Assembly: GCA_025506515.1 (NCBI GenBank)
Contig: CM046454.1
Span: 59,784,913-59,848,912 of the forward strand
DNA: 64,000 nucleotides
From: Flaveria trinervia
Taxonomy: Eukaryota; Streptophyta; Magnoliopsida; Asterales; Asteraceae
Direction: 5' to 3'
Every line of letters begins with the position of its first letter. Positions within the stretch are counted from its first letter, which is position 1. Both the position numbers and the translations under genes were made by a program. The notes under the pieces are model-generated. The model searched no databases and was not told where the DNA came from. It saw only the letters and a list, made by a program, of their open reading frames with translations. Positions 22,340-33,629 of this stretch are shown here, piece after piece.

Positions 22340-22720
22340 GATGTCTTCAGTCTTTGTCTTCAGACTTGTACATCGTTGTTTGATTGATCTTCATCACTTG
22401 TGAACTCTTCAGCTGTTGAACTTCAGTACTTTGGTCTTCAGCTTCAGCACTTGTATTCTTCAGCTGTTACCTTCAGTACTTTGGTCTTCAGCTTCAGCAC
22501 TTGTATTCTTCAGCTGTTAACTTCAGTACTTGGTTTCAGCTTCAGCACTTGTGTTCTTCAGCTGTTGACTTCAGACTGGTCTTCAGCTTCAACATTGTGT
22601 TCTTCAGCTGTTGAGCTTTAGCACTTTTAGTCTTCAGCTGTTGAAGTCTTCAGTACTTGATCTTCAGCTGTTGAAGTCTTCAGCACTTGTCGAACTGCTG
22701 ATGAAGCCTTCAGCAGTTGT
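22340..22720. repeat. Motif array in U3 of element D 3' LTR
   Basis: Tandem units of about 55-60 bp built from CTTCAGCTGTTGAACTTCAG, TACTTTGGTCTTCAG and CTTCAGCACTTG. The 5' LTR has the same array at 34230-34590 with different unit copies. Confidence 0.85.
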
Positions 22721-22782
22721 TGTGATATCATGTGGGACTTAGAGGTTTTTGATCTTGGCTCATTGGTTCTTTTGGTCCAACA

Positions 22783-22797
22783 AACTCCCCCTGAACC
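22783..22797 (-). other. Polypurine tract of element D
   Basis: Minus strand GGTTCAGGGGGAGTT directly before the 3' LTR. Confidence 0.8.
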
Positions 22798-23000
22798 AAT
22801 GCAGCCAAAACCTCTAATTGATTTATTTTCCCACTTATTGTTGGCAGAATGGTTGGTCTTTTTCCTTCTTGATCAGTTGAGAAGATTACCCATATAAGCA
22901 CTGGCCTGGGAATGAGTCTCTGATGATTTGGTTGGCAATGTATGGATGGGAGCTCTGTATTGGGGAATTGGACACTGAGCCATTCCCCCATCCATGAGAC

Positions 23001-26000
23001 TCACTTCCCAACTATGAGCTTGTAGGATTCCCTGGTGTAGGCCTCCAAAAATACAATTTGTTCCTCCATGGTGAGCTCCTCTGCCTCACCATCGAAGAAT
23101 CCTTCTGGCCCATAGTACTCAGACAGGAATTTGACCTGTTTTCCATTTTTGAGTACCACTGTTGTAATCTGTCTGTAAGCAAATTCATCAGGATGATGAC
23201 CTTCTAACAGCAGTGGTAACTCATCCTTTCTGATCTCATTCAGCCTCTTATACACCAGCCCCTTTTTGTGGGGCATGTTTGAGGTGTAGGCCTTTTTGAA
23301 ATCTTCCAGGATTTCCCAGGGTGAGACTACAAGGGCTAAGGAGATCACTTCATCTACAATCTTTTTCACTTGCCCATTGTATCTCTGAGGGATATTTTCT
23401 TTGTATTCTATGAGCCACCCTGGGATCAGGCCAAATTCTTACTCTTTCTTTCACATACTGAAAAGTATGTCTAAGAGTATAAATCCTCTGAGCTTGTTTT
23501 TTCATATTAATGATGGAGGAAGTGGCTGCATATGCTTTATCTACTCTCCTCAATAACTCTTCATCGTGCAATCTGTGTTGTTCTTCTTCTTCCATTTCAC
23601 TTTGATTGCATCTCTTGTTGCTCAGGAGTTATTGCAAGAGAGAGATCTTTGGCCTTAGGCAACTGCAGAACAGCTGAGATCGGCAGCCTGTCTTCATCAT
23701 CATCTTCTTCTTCTTCCAGCCTCAACACCTTTCTCTTCTTCTGCTTAGGTGCATCATCGGCTGTTGGTTTTGAGGGTAAGGGAGTTGGTTTTGTGGGTTG
23801 TGGTTGTGGTTGTTTTGGAGAGGGAATGTTGACAGGCTGAGTTAGCATTTTGGAGGTGAGTGTGGCTTTTGAGTGTTTGGCTAGCTCAGTCTGCTCCTGC
23901 TCCTGCTTCATTCAAAAGCTTCTATTACTAATCCTTAGTATATGCCTCAGACGAACAGATCTTGGAGGTTATGGCCAAGATGCTGTCCCTGGTCCATGAT
24001 TTTATTTCGATCAATGATCTCCCAAGGTATTTGCTGATAATCTGATCATGATCTCAAGTCTTTCTCTATCCATTGTGCTGTAGCTGGCCCATCTTTGTTG
24101 AATCTCTTTGATCTCTAATCTTCTTATTTCAGTCCAGCTTTTCAGTATTGAAACCTTGCCTAAACAGCTGATCAATGATAGTGTCCATTGATCTGCTGTG
24201 TTCAGCATCAGCCTCTTTAACCATTTCATTCAAGTTTTTCTCTTTTCAGCACTTTTCTTTTTCTTATATGTGACATGAAGTCCTTTTGACTTTCATGTAC
24301 TTTCTCCTTTTCAGCTCCCTTCTCATTCTCATTCTCCTTCTCTTTCTCGGTCTCATACACACAGTCCTTCTCTATTTCCACTTCTTTGTCCTTCTCTTTC
24401 TCTTTCTCCTTCTCCATCCTCTTTCTTTAGCTTTCACTGCTGGAATCTCCCCTTTTTTGGGTGCATTGGTTTTAAGGATTTGATCAGCAGAAAGCTTTTG
24501 GCTCAGTACATCCTCCACCATAGGTTGTAAGACAGAGAAGTCTCTCATCAACAGTTTTAATGACAAGTTCAGTTATCTGCGGTGTGATGAGAGATAGGGG
24601 ATTTTGAGGGATAGCATCCATTTGCTCAGGGGGGTTTTGGTCCTGAGAAATGGTGCCAGAAACAGAGGCAGGTGGCTGAGATTCTTTGAGTGGCTGTGTG
24701 TTTAAGTGACCTTCAGAGGAAGGTGCCATCTGTTGGGTTGATGTGGTGGCAGATGGTCTTTCTCCCTGAGAGAGTTGGTCAAGTAGTTTTTGCAGCCTAC
24801 TAACTTCCTCCTCTAGGATTATGTTCTGGGCAAGAACATCATAAAAGAAGCCCAGGTCATCATTAGCAGATGTTGAATCACCTGACCTCCTGCTTGTAGC
24901 AGGATGTACATGCACTGGGTGTAGACCAATGTAGCATGTGCCCCTTTGTCTTGGAACTGGGGACTTCCAGCCTCAGGACTTGTCTTCATCAGCTGTTGCC
25001 TCTGGTGAGGTCTTAGTTATGTTACCAACCTCAGTCTGATCATATGCTGATTCAGAGGGTGGCAGCTCACCAGATGTTCTGATCTCCATATCCACACCAG
25101 GAGATAGAACATTTAAAACCCGGTGCTGTGGGTTGTCAGAAGCATGTGTATCCTCTTCCTCAATTGTTTTGTTGTTCTCCCCTTTGTTGGTGGTTTTAGG
25201 GGAGGAGGAGAGGCATGCAGCTGAGTCAGCACATTAGCAATTATAATGGTTGGACTTTGGGGGCATTTGCATGGGGAGGGGATAGAAGCTGATTGCATCC
25301 GGGGAGAGGGATGCTCTTCAATGATAACCTCCTCAAGTGAGAGAGGTCTCAGTAATGTGGTTTCCCCTGAAGTGGTTGCAACAGGATCCTTTGAGAGGAT
25401 ACCTGTGCGGCTGTTGCTGGTTGAGTCTTTAACACTACTGGAGGGTTTGAACCAGTAGGTTTATCCTGTTTGGGTGGTACACAGGAGCACATCAGGGGAC
25501 TCATCTCCCTGATTAGCTTCTTTGGTTTGGATTTTGGCTTGGTGGGGACTTTGGATCTGGCAGTGAAGCTTGGGGGTTCCCTTTGCTTGGGTTTGAGCAA
25601 ACGGGCAGCTTCTTTGAGAGATTGGTCGGAGTTATGCCTGAGTATACCTCAGCTAGAACAGTGGTGCAGGGACTCCAAGGCTAACAAAGCCATCAGTTTG
25701 TAATTCATTTAAAATTATGGCCATCAGAACCCTGGGATATAATAGCCATCTGTTTCCCACAGGTTTCTGTGCCAGATCTTTGATTTCTAGAAACACAATT
25801 TGTGAAAATTTAAAGGTTGGTGTTCTAGAATTGAATATAATACCTGTTGCCACCGGGAAGACATTTGATCCCATGAGGATGTCTTCGAGGCTAAGCAAAC
25901 ATTCACCATATGAAATATTAGTCGTTCACATCAGGAAGTTCTTCTTCAGTATGGTAGCAGCTCGAAGATTTCCGCCGTACCCATTGTTGATGAAGGACAT

Positions 26001-26324
26001 ATCAGTTGTGCCCTTTGGATACTCAGTCAAACAGTAGCATCTTGTAAATTTAGCACTCGACGAATGCTATCAGGTGTAACCTCTACTTGTTTTTGGTGAC
26101 CAATGACCGAACAGAAATTTGGCCGGAAGGCACATCAGTGTGAATGTAGGCATTGGACCAAAACTGACTTAGTGACTCTGGGTAGATGGTCGAGTTTAAG
26201 AGCAAGCAGTACTATACTGAGAATCAGCCATTAGGTCTATGGCGTGATCAAACTTTGTCTAGAAGGCCGATTTCGTGAGGTAGGCGACGCAATTATGTCT
26301 GGGTTTTAGACTCATGGTTGCCAT
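23001..26324 (-). pseudogene. Element D accessory gene (broken)
   Basis: Lies between the pol spacer and the 3' LTR. An ATG at 26324 opens MATMSLKPRHNCVAYLTKSA, then a stop. Readable parts downstream are SQFW-type text near 26130, FKFSQIVFLEIKDLAQK and LLYPRVLMAIIL (25898-25653), SFTARSKVPTKPKSKPKK, EEVSRLQKLLDQLSQ (coiled coil, near 24820), a Lys/Glu-rich repeat (24417-24226), EEEEDDDEDRLPISAV (near 23680) and a C-terminal domain with GLVYKRLNEIRKDELPLLL and MEEQIVFLEAYTRESYKLIV. The order (N-domain, coiled coil, charged tract, C-domain) parallels A and B. Many stops and frameshifts; function unknown. Confidence 0.7.
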
Positions 26325-26381
26325 TTTTGAGAGTATGAAGGTCAGAAGAACGGCTAATGGAACGTTTGAGAAGAAGACAGG

Positions 26382-26389
26382 TATTTATA
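26382..26389 (-). promoter_or_regulatory. Putative internal TATA box, element D accessory gene
   Basis: Minus strand ACCTTATAAATACC lies 58 bases upstream of the accessory ATG at 26324. A motif array like that in the LTR U3 sits directly upstream of it. Confidence 0.55.
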
Positions 26390-26399
26390 AGGTAGGATA

Positions 26400-27130
26400 G
26401 GAAAAGGCTGAAAGAAAACTACTGAAGGTTTTGGTGTGGTCATCAGCTTTTGAAACTACTGATGACGTGGTATTAACCTTCAGAGGTTTAAAACGACTGA
26501 CAGTGGTGGTGTTGTCATCAGGTGTTATAAAACAACTGAAGACTTGGTTTTGACCATCAGACGTTGAAACAGCTAAGTCTTGGTGTTAACCATCAGTATT
26601 TATGAACTACTGAAGGTCGTGGTTTTGACTTCATATGATGTAAACAACTAAGGACTTGGTGTTTGTCATCAGTAGTTGTGAAACTACTGAAGACAGTGGT
26701 TTGCCACAGTTGTTGTAACCACTGAAGACTTGGTATTAGTTATCAGTAGTTGTGAAACTACTGAAGACTGTGGTCTTGCTTCAGTTGTTTAGAAACAACA
26801 TTGTAGAAACAACTGAAGAGAAATTACTCATTAGCTGTTTTCATCATTCTAGGTTTTCAGCTGTTTCATACTGTCCTCAACACTTACTCATTAGACTTTT
26901 CATTCTGCTTTTCAGGTGTTTCATAGGACGTCAGTACTTATCTGTTTTTACTGATTTCAGAGTTGTAACTACATCAGTAGTTGTAACACATCAGTAGTTT
27001 AGAACAGATAAAGTACTTCAGTACTTGTGAGCATTAGCCTTAGTAGTTATAAAACTACTGAGGGTAAAAGAACTCATCAGTACTTATATGTGACATGGTT
27101 ACCATGATCATCAGTACTTATTACTGAGAT
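26400..27130. repeat. Motif array in element D spacer
   Basis: Repeated AACTACTGAAG, CATCAGTAGTTGTGAAACTAC, CATCAGTACTTAT and GACTTGGT words, the same vocabulary as the element D LTR U3. No coding content. Confidence 0.8.
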
Positions 27131-27149
27131 CATCAGTATTATATGTCAC

Positions 27150-27803
27150 TTATTCTAGCTGCAGCATACCAAGCCTTAATACCGGGTTGTGGAAAGTTGA
27201 ACTATCCAAAGGCTTAGTAAAAATGTCTGCAAGCTCATCAGCACTAGGCACAAACATAGGATTAATTAGACCCTTTTCAAAACAATCTCTTATAAAATGA
27301 TGTCTAATTTCTATATGTTTGGTCCTAGAGTGCTGGACTGGATTTTTGACAATGCAAAGAGCTGAAGCACTATCCATTAATAACGGAGTCTTAGTCTCTG
27401 TAATGCCATAATCCAAAAGTTGATTCTGAAGCTAGAGTACTTGGATGTACAACTTGCAGCAGCAATGTACTCGGCTTCAGCAGTGGATGTAGCACAGATG
27501 TTTCTTTCTTACTCTGCCAAGAAATCAAACAGTTGCCTAGGATTGACATCCACCAGAAGTTGATTTCCTGGTTAACTTACTTACACCCTGCATAGTCACT
27601 ATCAGAGAAAGCAACTAATTTTCAAGAGTGCCCAGTGAATACCATAAACCTAGAGATTGTGTACCTTGCAAATATCTAAAGATCCTCTTGACTGCAATCA
27701 GATGAGACTCTTTAGGTGCAGCCTGAAATCTAGCACAAACACATGTAGCAAACATAATATCTGGTCTAGAAGCTGTTAAATACATCAAGGACCCAACATA
27801 CAT
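27150..27803 (-). pseudogene. Element D RNase H region
   Basis: Contains SLMYLTASRPDIMFATCVCA, RIFRYLQGTQSLGLWY, then MDSASALCIVKNPVQHSRTK, KHIEIRHHFIRDCFEKGLI and ADELADIFTKPLDSSTFHNP. The middle part (27420-27600) is interrupted by stops and frame changes. Confidence 0.85.
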
Positions 27804-28830
27804 CTGTAAAGCGTTTCATCAACAGCGCTTTACCTTTCTGATCAATATCCAATTGTGTGGTGTTGCACATGGGAGTAGAACAAGGCTTACCGTTTTGTAA
27901 ATCAAACTTATTTAAAAGATCTTTGATATATTTAGACCGATGAATGAAAATTCCATCAACAGCTTTTTGTTTGATTTGCAAGCCTAGAAAGAACTGTAAT
28001 CTCCTCTATTGCACTCATTTCAAACTTCCTTTGCATTAATTTTGTAAAATCATCACACAACTGGGGATCAGAGGATGCAAATTTCAAACTTCCTAGAAAG
28101 AACTGTAATTCTCCCATTGCACTCATTTCAAACTTCCTTTGCATTAATTTTGTAAAATCATCACACAACTGGGGATCAGAGGATGCAAATAAATATCATC
28201 AACATAAATTTGAACAAGTAGCTTATGCTAATCCACCTTCTTAATAAATAAGGTTTTATCTATGGAGCCTCTAGTGAAATTATTTTGCAAAGAAAGTTAG
28301 ATAATGTCTCATACCAGGCTCTAGGAGCTTGTTTCAACCCATAAAGAGCCTTATCAAGCTTGTATACCCATTCTGGGTGTTTATTATCCTCAAAACCTGG
28401 TGGTTGACACACATAAACTTCTTCTTTTATTTTACCATATAAAAATACACTTTAAACATCCATTTGAAAAACTTTAAGATGTGGAGTGCAGCATAGGCTA
28501 AGAACAATCTAATTGCCTCCAGTCTGGCTACGGGGGCAAAGGTTTTATCATAATCAATACCTTCTTCTTGTGCAAACCCCTGAACACCAGTCTGGCCTTG
28601 TTCTTACAATAAGCCCATTTTCATCTGTTTTATTCCTAAACACTCATTTAGTGCCTATTGCACACTTACCTGGCGGAAGAGGAACAAGCTCCCACACTTG
28701 TTGCTTTTGAACTGAAGAAGCTCAAGCTGCATTGCTTCAACCCAGCCATTGTCTCTAAGTGCAACATGATAATTCTTTGGCTCTAGCTGACTGATGAAGA
28801 GAGCATAGAAGCAGAAATTGGACAATTGAC
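27766..28830 (-). pseudogene. Element D reverse transcriptase, degraded
   Basis: YVDDIYL is readable just upstream of the 28190 duplication, along with the connection segment FIHRSKYIKDLLNKFDLQN (27981-27766). Upstream, phrases such as PPGFEDN and ALYGLKQAPRAWYE can be recognised between frame changes at 28250-28450. A 109-bp tandem duplication (27983-28190) breaks the domain. Confidence 0.75.
27983..28190. repeat. 109-bp tandem duplication inside element D RT
   Basis: CCTAGAAAGAACTGTAAT begins at 27983 and again at 28092. Both copies run through ACAACTGGGGATCAGAGGATG, with a few substitutions. Confidence 0.9.
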
Positions 28831-29017
28831 TTCTGGTTGAAACTCCAACATTGATATCACCATGATTTGAGACAATGGGTGATTCTTTAGCTCTTGATAA
28901 ACAATGAGATCAGTGCAAGTGTTTGTAGAACCTTCAGCAGCAACAGATGTTGATGTAGACTCTTGAAACCATGTAGATGGTGGCAACTCAAATGAAGTTG
29001 AAGATGCAGAAATCTCA

Positions 29018-29855
29018 TCAGCACTTGTTGTGGATGAAGCTACTGAAGCTACAGAGCATCAGGTTTAGAGGACACAGGCAGTTGGTCACTAAAACTGAAG
29101 AGGTGATACTGCTATCATCATCATCATCAGCAGCAGCAGTACCATCAGGTGTGAACTGTTGACAGGAGCAACAACAGGAGTTTGATAAGGAACATATTGC
29201 AGTATGTCCAATCAAATAGCTCCAAAGGGCTTTGTGGAATCTTGTCCTTTGGAGATTCATTAAACTTAACATGTAGAGTCTCTTCAACCATCTTTGTTCT
29301 GCAGTTGAAGACTCTGTATGCTTTGCAAGTTGATGAATAACCAACAAAGTACCCTGCATCCACCTTAGGATCAAATTTTGGAGTTGATCCCGTGTGTTGA
29401 GAATGAAACAAGGACACCCAAAAGCTCTGAAGAATGAAATTAGAGGGGCCAAATGATGAAGAACTTCATATGGAGTCTTCATCAACCTCTGATTTACTAG
29501 AACTCTATTCTGTACATAGCAAGCTGTATTGACAGCTTCAGCCCAAAAAGTCATTGGCAGTCCAGAATCAGCCAACATGGACCTTGCAGCTTCAATAAGG
29601 TCCTGTTCTTTCTCTCCACTACTCCATTTTGTTTAGGAGTTCTTGGAATGCTAAACTGCCTCTTGATTCCCTTTGATAGGTAGAACTCATCAAGTGTATT
29701 GTTTCTGAATTCTGTTCCATTATCACTTCTAATACACTTGACTGAGAGGGAATACTTCTTCTCAACATACAACACAAAGTTGATAATCTTCTGAGCTGCC
29801 TCATCCTTTGAATGCAAGAAGAAAGTCTATACAAATCTGGAGTAATCATCCACAA
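29018..29855 (-). pseudogene. Element D integrase core and C-terminal part
   Basis: SVKCIRSDNGTEFRNNTLDE (second catalytic Asp) and PRTPKQNGVVERKNRTLL (catalytic Glu), then LPMTFWAEAVNTACYVQNRV and VDAGYFVGYSSTCKAYRVFN. Three frames are used, so indels are present. Confidence 0.88.
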
Positions 29856-29875
29856 TTACCAGACAGTATTTCTTC

Positions 29876-30367
29876 TTAGCCATACTCATCACTCTCACAG
29901 GACAAAGAGATCCATGTGAAGAGCTGCTGTAAGCAGGCAGTGGACTTAGGTTCTTCTATGGAGGGAAATGAAGCTTTGTGCTGTTTTCCTTTTAAACAAA
30001 CAGTGCAGTTATCTTCACATTTGAACTCCTTCATAGGTAGTCCCCTTACTAAACCATGGTTTATCAGCTGATTTATGTTTTTGAGATTAACATGACCCAG
30101 CTTTCTATGCCATAGAGTAGATTCTTGAGGGGAAGCCTTGGAAAATAGGCAAGGATGGCCTTTGAGATCTATTTTCTTGGAAAGATCTAAGGCATACACT
30201 CTTCCTGTCCTGTTGGCCTTCATGAGAGTGTATTCATCCAACACCTTATAAATCAAACTTAGAACTTTGGATGATAGAATCCGACAGTTCTGACTGGTGA
30301 AAAGAGCAACATGGCCTTTGTCACACATTTGACTGACACTCAAGAGGTTGTACTTGAGATTTTCCAC
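29876..30367 (-). pseudogene. Element D GAG-pre-integrase zinc-binding domain
   Basis: LLSVSQMCDKGHVALFTSQN, LWHRKLGHVNLKNINQLINH and CTVCLKGKQHKASF: the His-His-Cys-Cys zinc-binding domain that precedes copia integrase. Open over 163 codons. Confidence 0.9.
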
Positions 30368-30560
30368 ATGGTTAACATCATCAAACTTTATTTACCCATT
30401 GGAAACAAAGCCTTTGCCAATGATGTAACCCTTTGCATCATTGCCAAATGACACAAACCCCTTCCTTCCTTGAGAGTAGTCATTAAGAAGTGATCAGTTT
30501 CCTGTCATATGCATGGATCCTCCACTATCTACATACCAGATGCCTCTATGGCATGTTGAA
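30368..30560 (-). pseudogene. Element D aspartic protease, with in-frame stops
   Basis: WYVDSGGSMHMTGN carries the DSG active-site triad, followed by SQGRKGFVSFGNDAKGYIIG. Stops follow MTGN and again near 30400. Confidence 0.75.
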
Positions 30561-30999
30561 GAACCCTGCAAAACACAACAAATTAGTTAGATTTTGAGAC
30601 CCAAACCTTTTTGGTTTTGGGCCTGTTCTCATCAACAGATGGTAAACTAACAGGTTTGTTGGAAACACAGCCTGAGAGGAAGAAGATGGTGAAGAAGAGG
30701 AATCCTTTGGCTTGGACCTCCTTTTCTGTGGTTTCAACATAGGAACATCTAATTGGTTAACTCTTCCCAATAGATTTTGACCATCATAACCAGCTGAGTC
30801 TGATTTTGTGATAAAGCTTTCAGCTCTTCAGACACATTGGCATTGGAGTTTGATAAGTTCCTATGTTACACCTTCTTCTTTTGAGCAATCTCAGCTGTTA
30901 CTCTGTTTAATCCCTTCCTTTTTGGATTTCTTTTTGGACTTAAGGGTTACAGGATTTGATGTTGCTGGTACAAATGTGGCTTCAAACTCAGTTTTCATT

Positions 31000-33423
31000 T
31001 TAACCATTTTCTTTTTTTATTTCCTCTTTATGTTTGAGTTTGGGTCCTCTTTTGTACCAACAATCATCTGTAAGATGATTGAACAAACCACATATTTCAC
31101 ATGGTTTCTTCTTCATCTTATGTTGATCATCAACTAAAGAGAATGAAACTACTGAAGACTTGTTCTTCACACTTTTGGAAGCACTATTTGCTTTCTTGAC
31201 TTCCTCTTTAGTAGTCTTCAAACCCTTTCTACTGACAGTTTTCTTCTCTTCAGTGTTGACAGTAGTTGGAGTTTGAACTTCAGGTGTTAAATCTTGCTCT
31301 CCAGTCCTTTGACTTCCAGAAATAACTCCTGAGTTGATCAACTCTTTGATCATGTGAGTGTCAGTATTTGAACCATCAAGATCAGCTGATAGGTTCAACG
31401 AGGGAATAATACTAACTTCAACTTCTGATGGTGCTCTATCAGAAAGTGAATCACATGATGAGGTGGATTGGTTATTGCTTTTCCCATCAGATTTCACTTC
31501 TGCTCTTGAAGCAAAATCTGTAGGAGGAGCAGTGTGATTATAACCAATGCCAAACTTCACATTGGAAGCTGATTGCTTACTAAGAAGCATTTCAAAACCT
31601 TTGCATGATTGTACCCATCGATCACACTCTACTTGGGTGACTGCAAGGGTTCTTTGAGGTCTTTGTACTTTTCTAAAAGTACCTCTCCCTAGCCTTATCA
31701 TCAGTGATTTGGCATTTAAGTTTATAAATCTCATCATTTTTCTCTTTAAGCATAGACTCAAACTCAGCTTTTCTTTTGGAAATGATCTTTTCTAGCTCTA
31801 TGTTCTTATTAATTAAAGCTACATTTGCTTCTCTAATAGAGGCAAATGCTGCTATGCATGTTTCAGAATATATTTTGGCCTTAGCCTCAGAGGATACCTG
31901 TGATACCTGTGATGAAGAGGCATTTGAGGATGATCCATCTGTAGACTCCAGAGCCATAAGTGCCAGATTCCCAAAAGGACTGTCACCACCATGTTGACCA
32001 GCACCTGTGAGTAGTTGTTCATGACCAGACATGTCATCTGGTAAACTGCTCCAGTCAACAACTCCAGGGGTGAAGAAGCTGTGTTGTTGAGTTGAGGAGG
32101 TTGATGAGATTGAGATGGTTGAGGCTCAGGAAGAGCATGTGGTTGTTGAGCAATGGGTGCTTGAACGTGACTGGTTTGTGGCATGTAATAACAAGGGTAA
32201 GGATATGGCATTGGACCCTGAGGAACAAAATATGCAGGAGATTGTGGTTGAGAATGATGACCAGAATTGACAGGATGTTGCCCTCTGTGTTGTTGACTAT
32301 TGCCAGGGAAAGTCACAAAGGGTGCAGAAGAATTAGATCCAGATGATCTACATTCTCTAGCAAAGTGTCCAAGCCTGTGGCATTTGTGGCACCTAACACT
32401 TACTCTTGTCAAAACCAACTTTGGTTTTGCCAGAGAGTCCTGGGAACTTTCTTCCAGTTCTTTTGTAGAACTTCTGAGATCTGATATTTATCAAGGCCAT
32501 TTGGCTCAAAATATCCATCTCTTCTAAGTCATCATCAGCAATCCCCTTGAGATCATCCATGATGAAGCATAGATTGTCATTATTACACCCAGTAAACTGA
32601 CTATCAACACTCACAAATGCAGAATCAGAAGTGTTTGAAGAGAAATCAATATGCTCATCATACTGGCATTCAGATGAAGCATATTCTGACTCATGACTAA
32701 CCAAGGCAGTGTTGCCTGGTACAAAGTCTTCAGTGAGCTTACCAGATGAAGCCAGTTTCCTTTTCTGCTCTATCTCTCTTTCGAATGTAAGCAGTTTCCC
32801 ATGAAGTTGGGTGAGAGATAGACTATCCGATTTGCACTGGAGCGTAGGACAATTGTATATGTGTCCCATCTCTTAGGCAGTGATCTGAGGAATCTGTGGT
32901 TCATTTGGCTTTTTGTATATTCATGTTTAACCATTTTCAACTCAGAGATTAAACATGAAAACCGCTAAAACTGCTGAGTCAGAGTCTCACCCTTTCTATG
33001 AGCAAAAGTCTCATACTGTTGGGCGAGGATTTCCCTGTTGTTTGCTAAGACCTCATCAGTGCCACCAAATTGTTCTTTCAGTGCATTCCAAAGGTCATGA
33101 GCAGTTTCATGATGCATAAGCCCGGAAGTAGATTTCATTAGGCAGTGCCATGGCCAGAATTCCATGGGCTTTAGCATCAATCTCAAACAACTTCTTGTCC
33201 TCATCAGAGTATTGTTCCTTCTTCTTCGGAATCACTGATTTGTTTCCAGATGATTCACCATTGGCTTATGTGGTCCATGTACCACGGATGTCCAACAACC
33301 TGAACTATTGACAGACAGGTGATGGAGCATTCTTCGTTGCCAAATGTTATACTCATTCCTAACCAGCATCGGAGGCTTGGTTGAGGAACCAGTATTGTGT
33401 GGATCATTAGAAGGTGTAGTCAT
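31000..33423 (-). pseudogene. Element D gag (broken)
   Basis: Capsid and nucleocapsid protein. ATG at 33423 opens MTTPSNDPHN. HETAHDLWNALKEQFGG (33100 region) is the UBN2-type gag core. CHKCHRLGHFAREC (about 32380) is one CCHC zinc knuckle and CEICGLFNHLTDDC (about 31060) a second, separated by a coiled-coil-prone stretch with AKIYSETCIAAFASIREANV. Frames change at least four times. Confidence 0.85.
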
Positions 33424-33610
33424 TTTCGAAAATTCAGACAATTTAAGATAAGCAAAACAAATTTAGCTCAAAACCACTAAGAACCTCAATTAAAATAGCC
33501 AAAAGCGACAAAACTTCAATCTCTATAACAAATTCGTGCGAATTTCCTAGTTCGATCAAACTTAGAGCAAATGAGCAGTTTCAATGATCAATTGTTAGAT
33601 CGATTAATGA

Positions 33611-33627
33611 TTAACCAGCTGATACCA
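33611..33627 (-). other. Primer binding site of element D
   Basis: Minus strand TGGTATCAGCTGGTTAA, two bases after the 5' LTR end (CCTATCA). The first nine bases match the usual tRNA-iMet primer site TGGTATCAGAGC. Confidence 0.8.
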
Positions 33628-33629
33628 TT

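Larger units (their letters stand above)
21767..22782 (-). repeat. Element D 3' LTR, 1016 bp
   Basis: From TGATAGGATC to GGTCCAACA on the plus strand, next to a polypurine tract at 22783. TATA at 21972-21983. The U3 is filled with CTTCAGCACTTG / CTTCAGCTGTT units (22340-22720). Confidence 0.92.
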
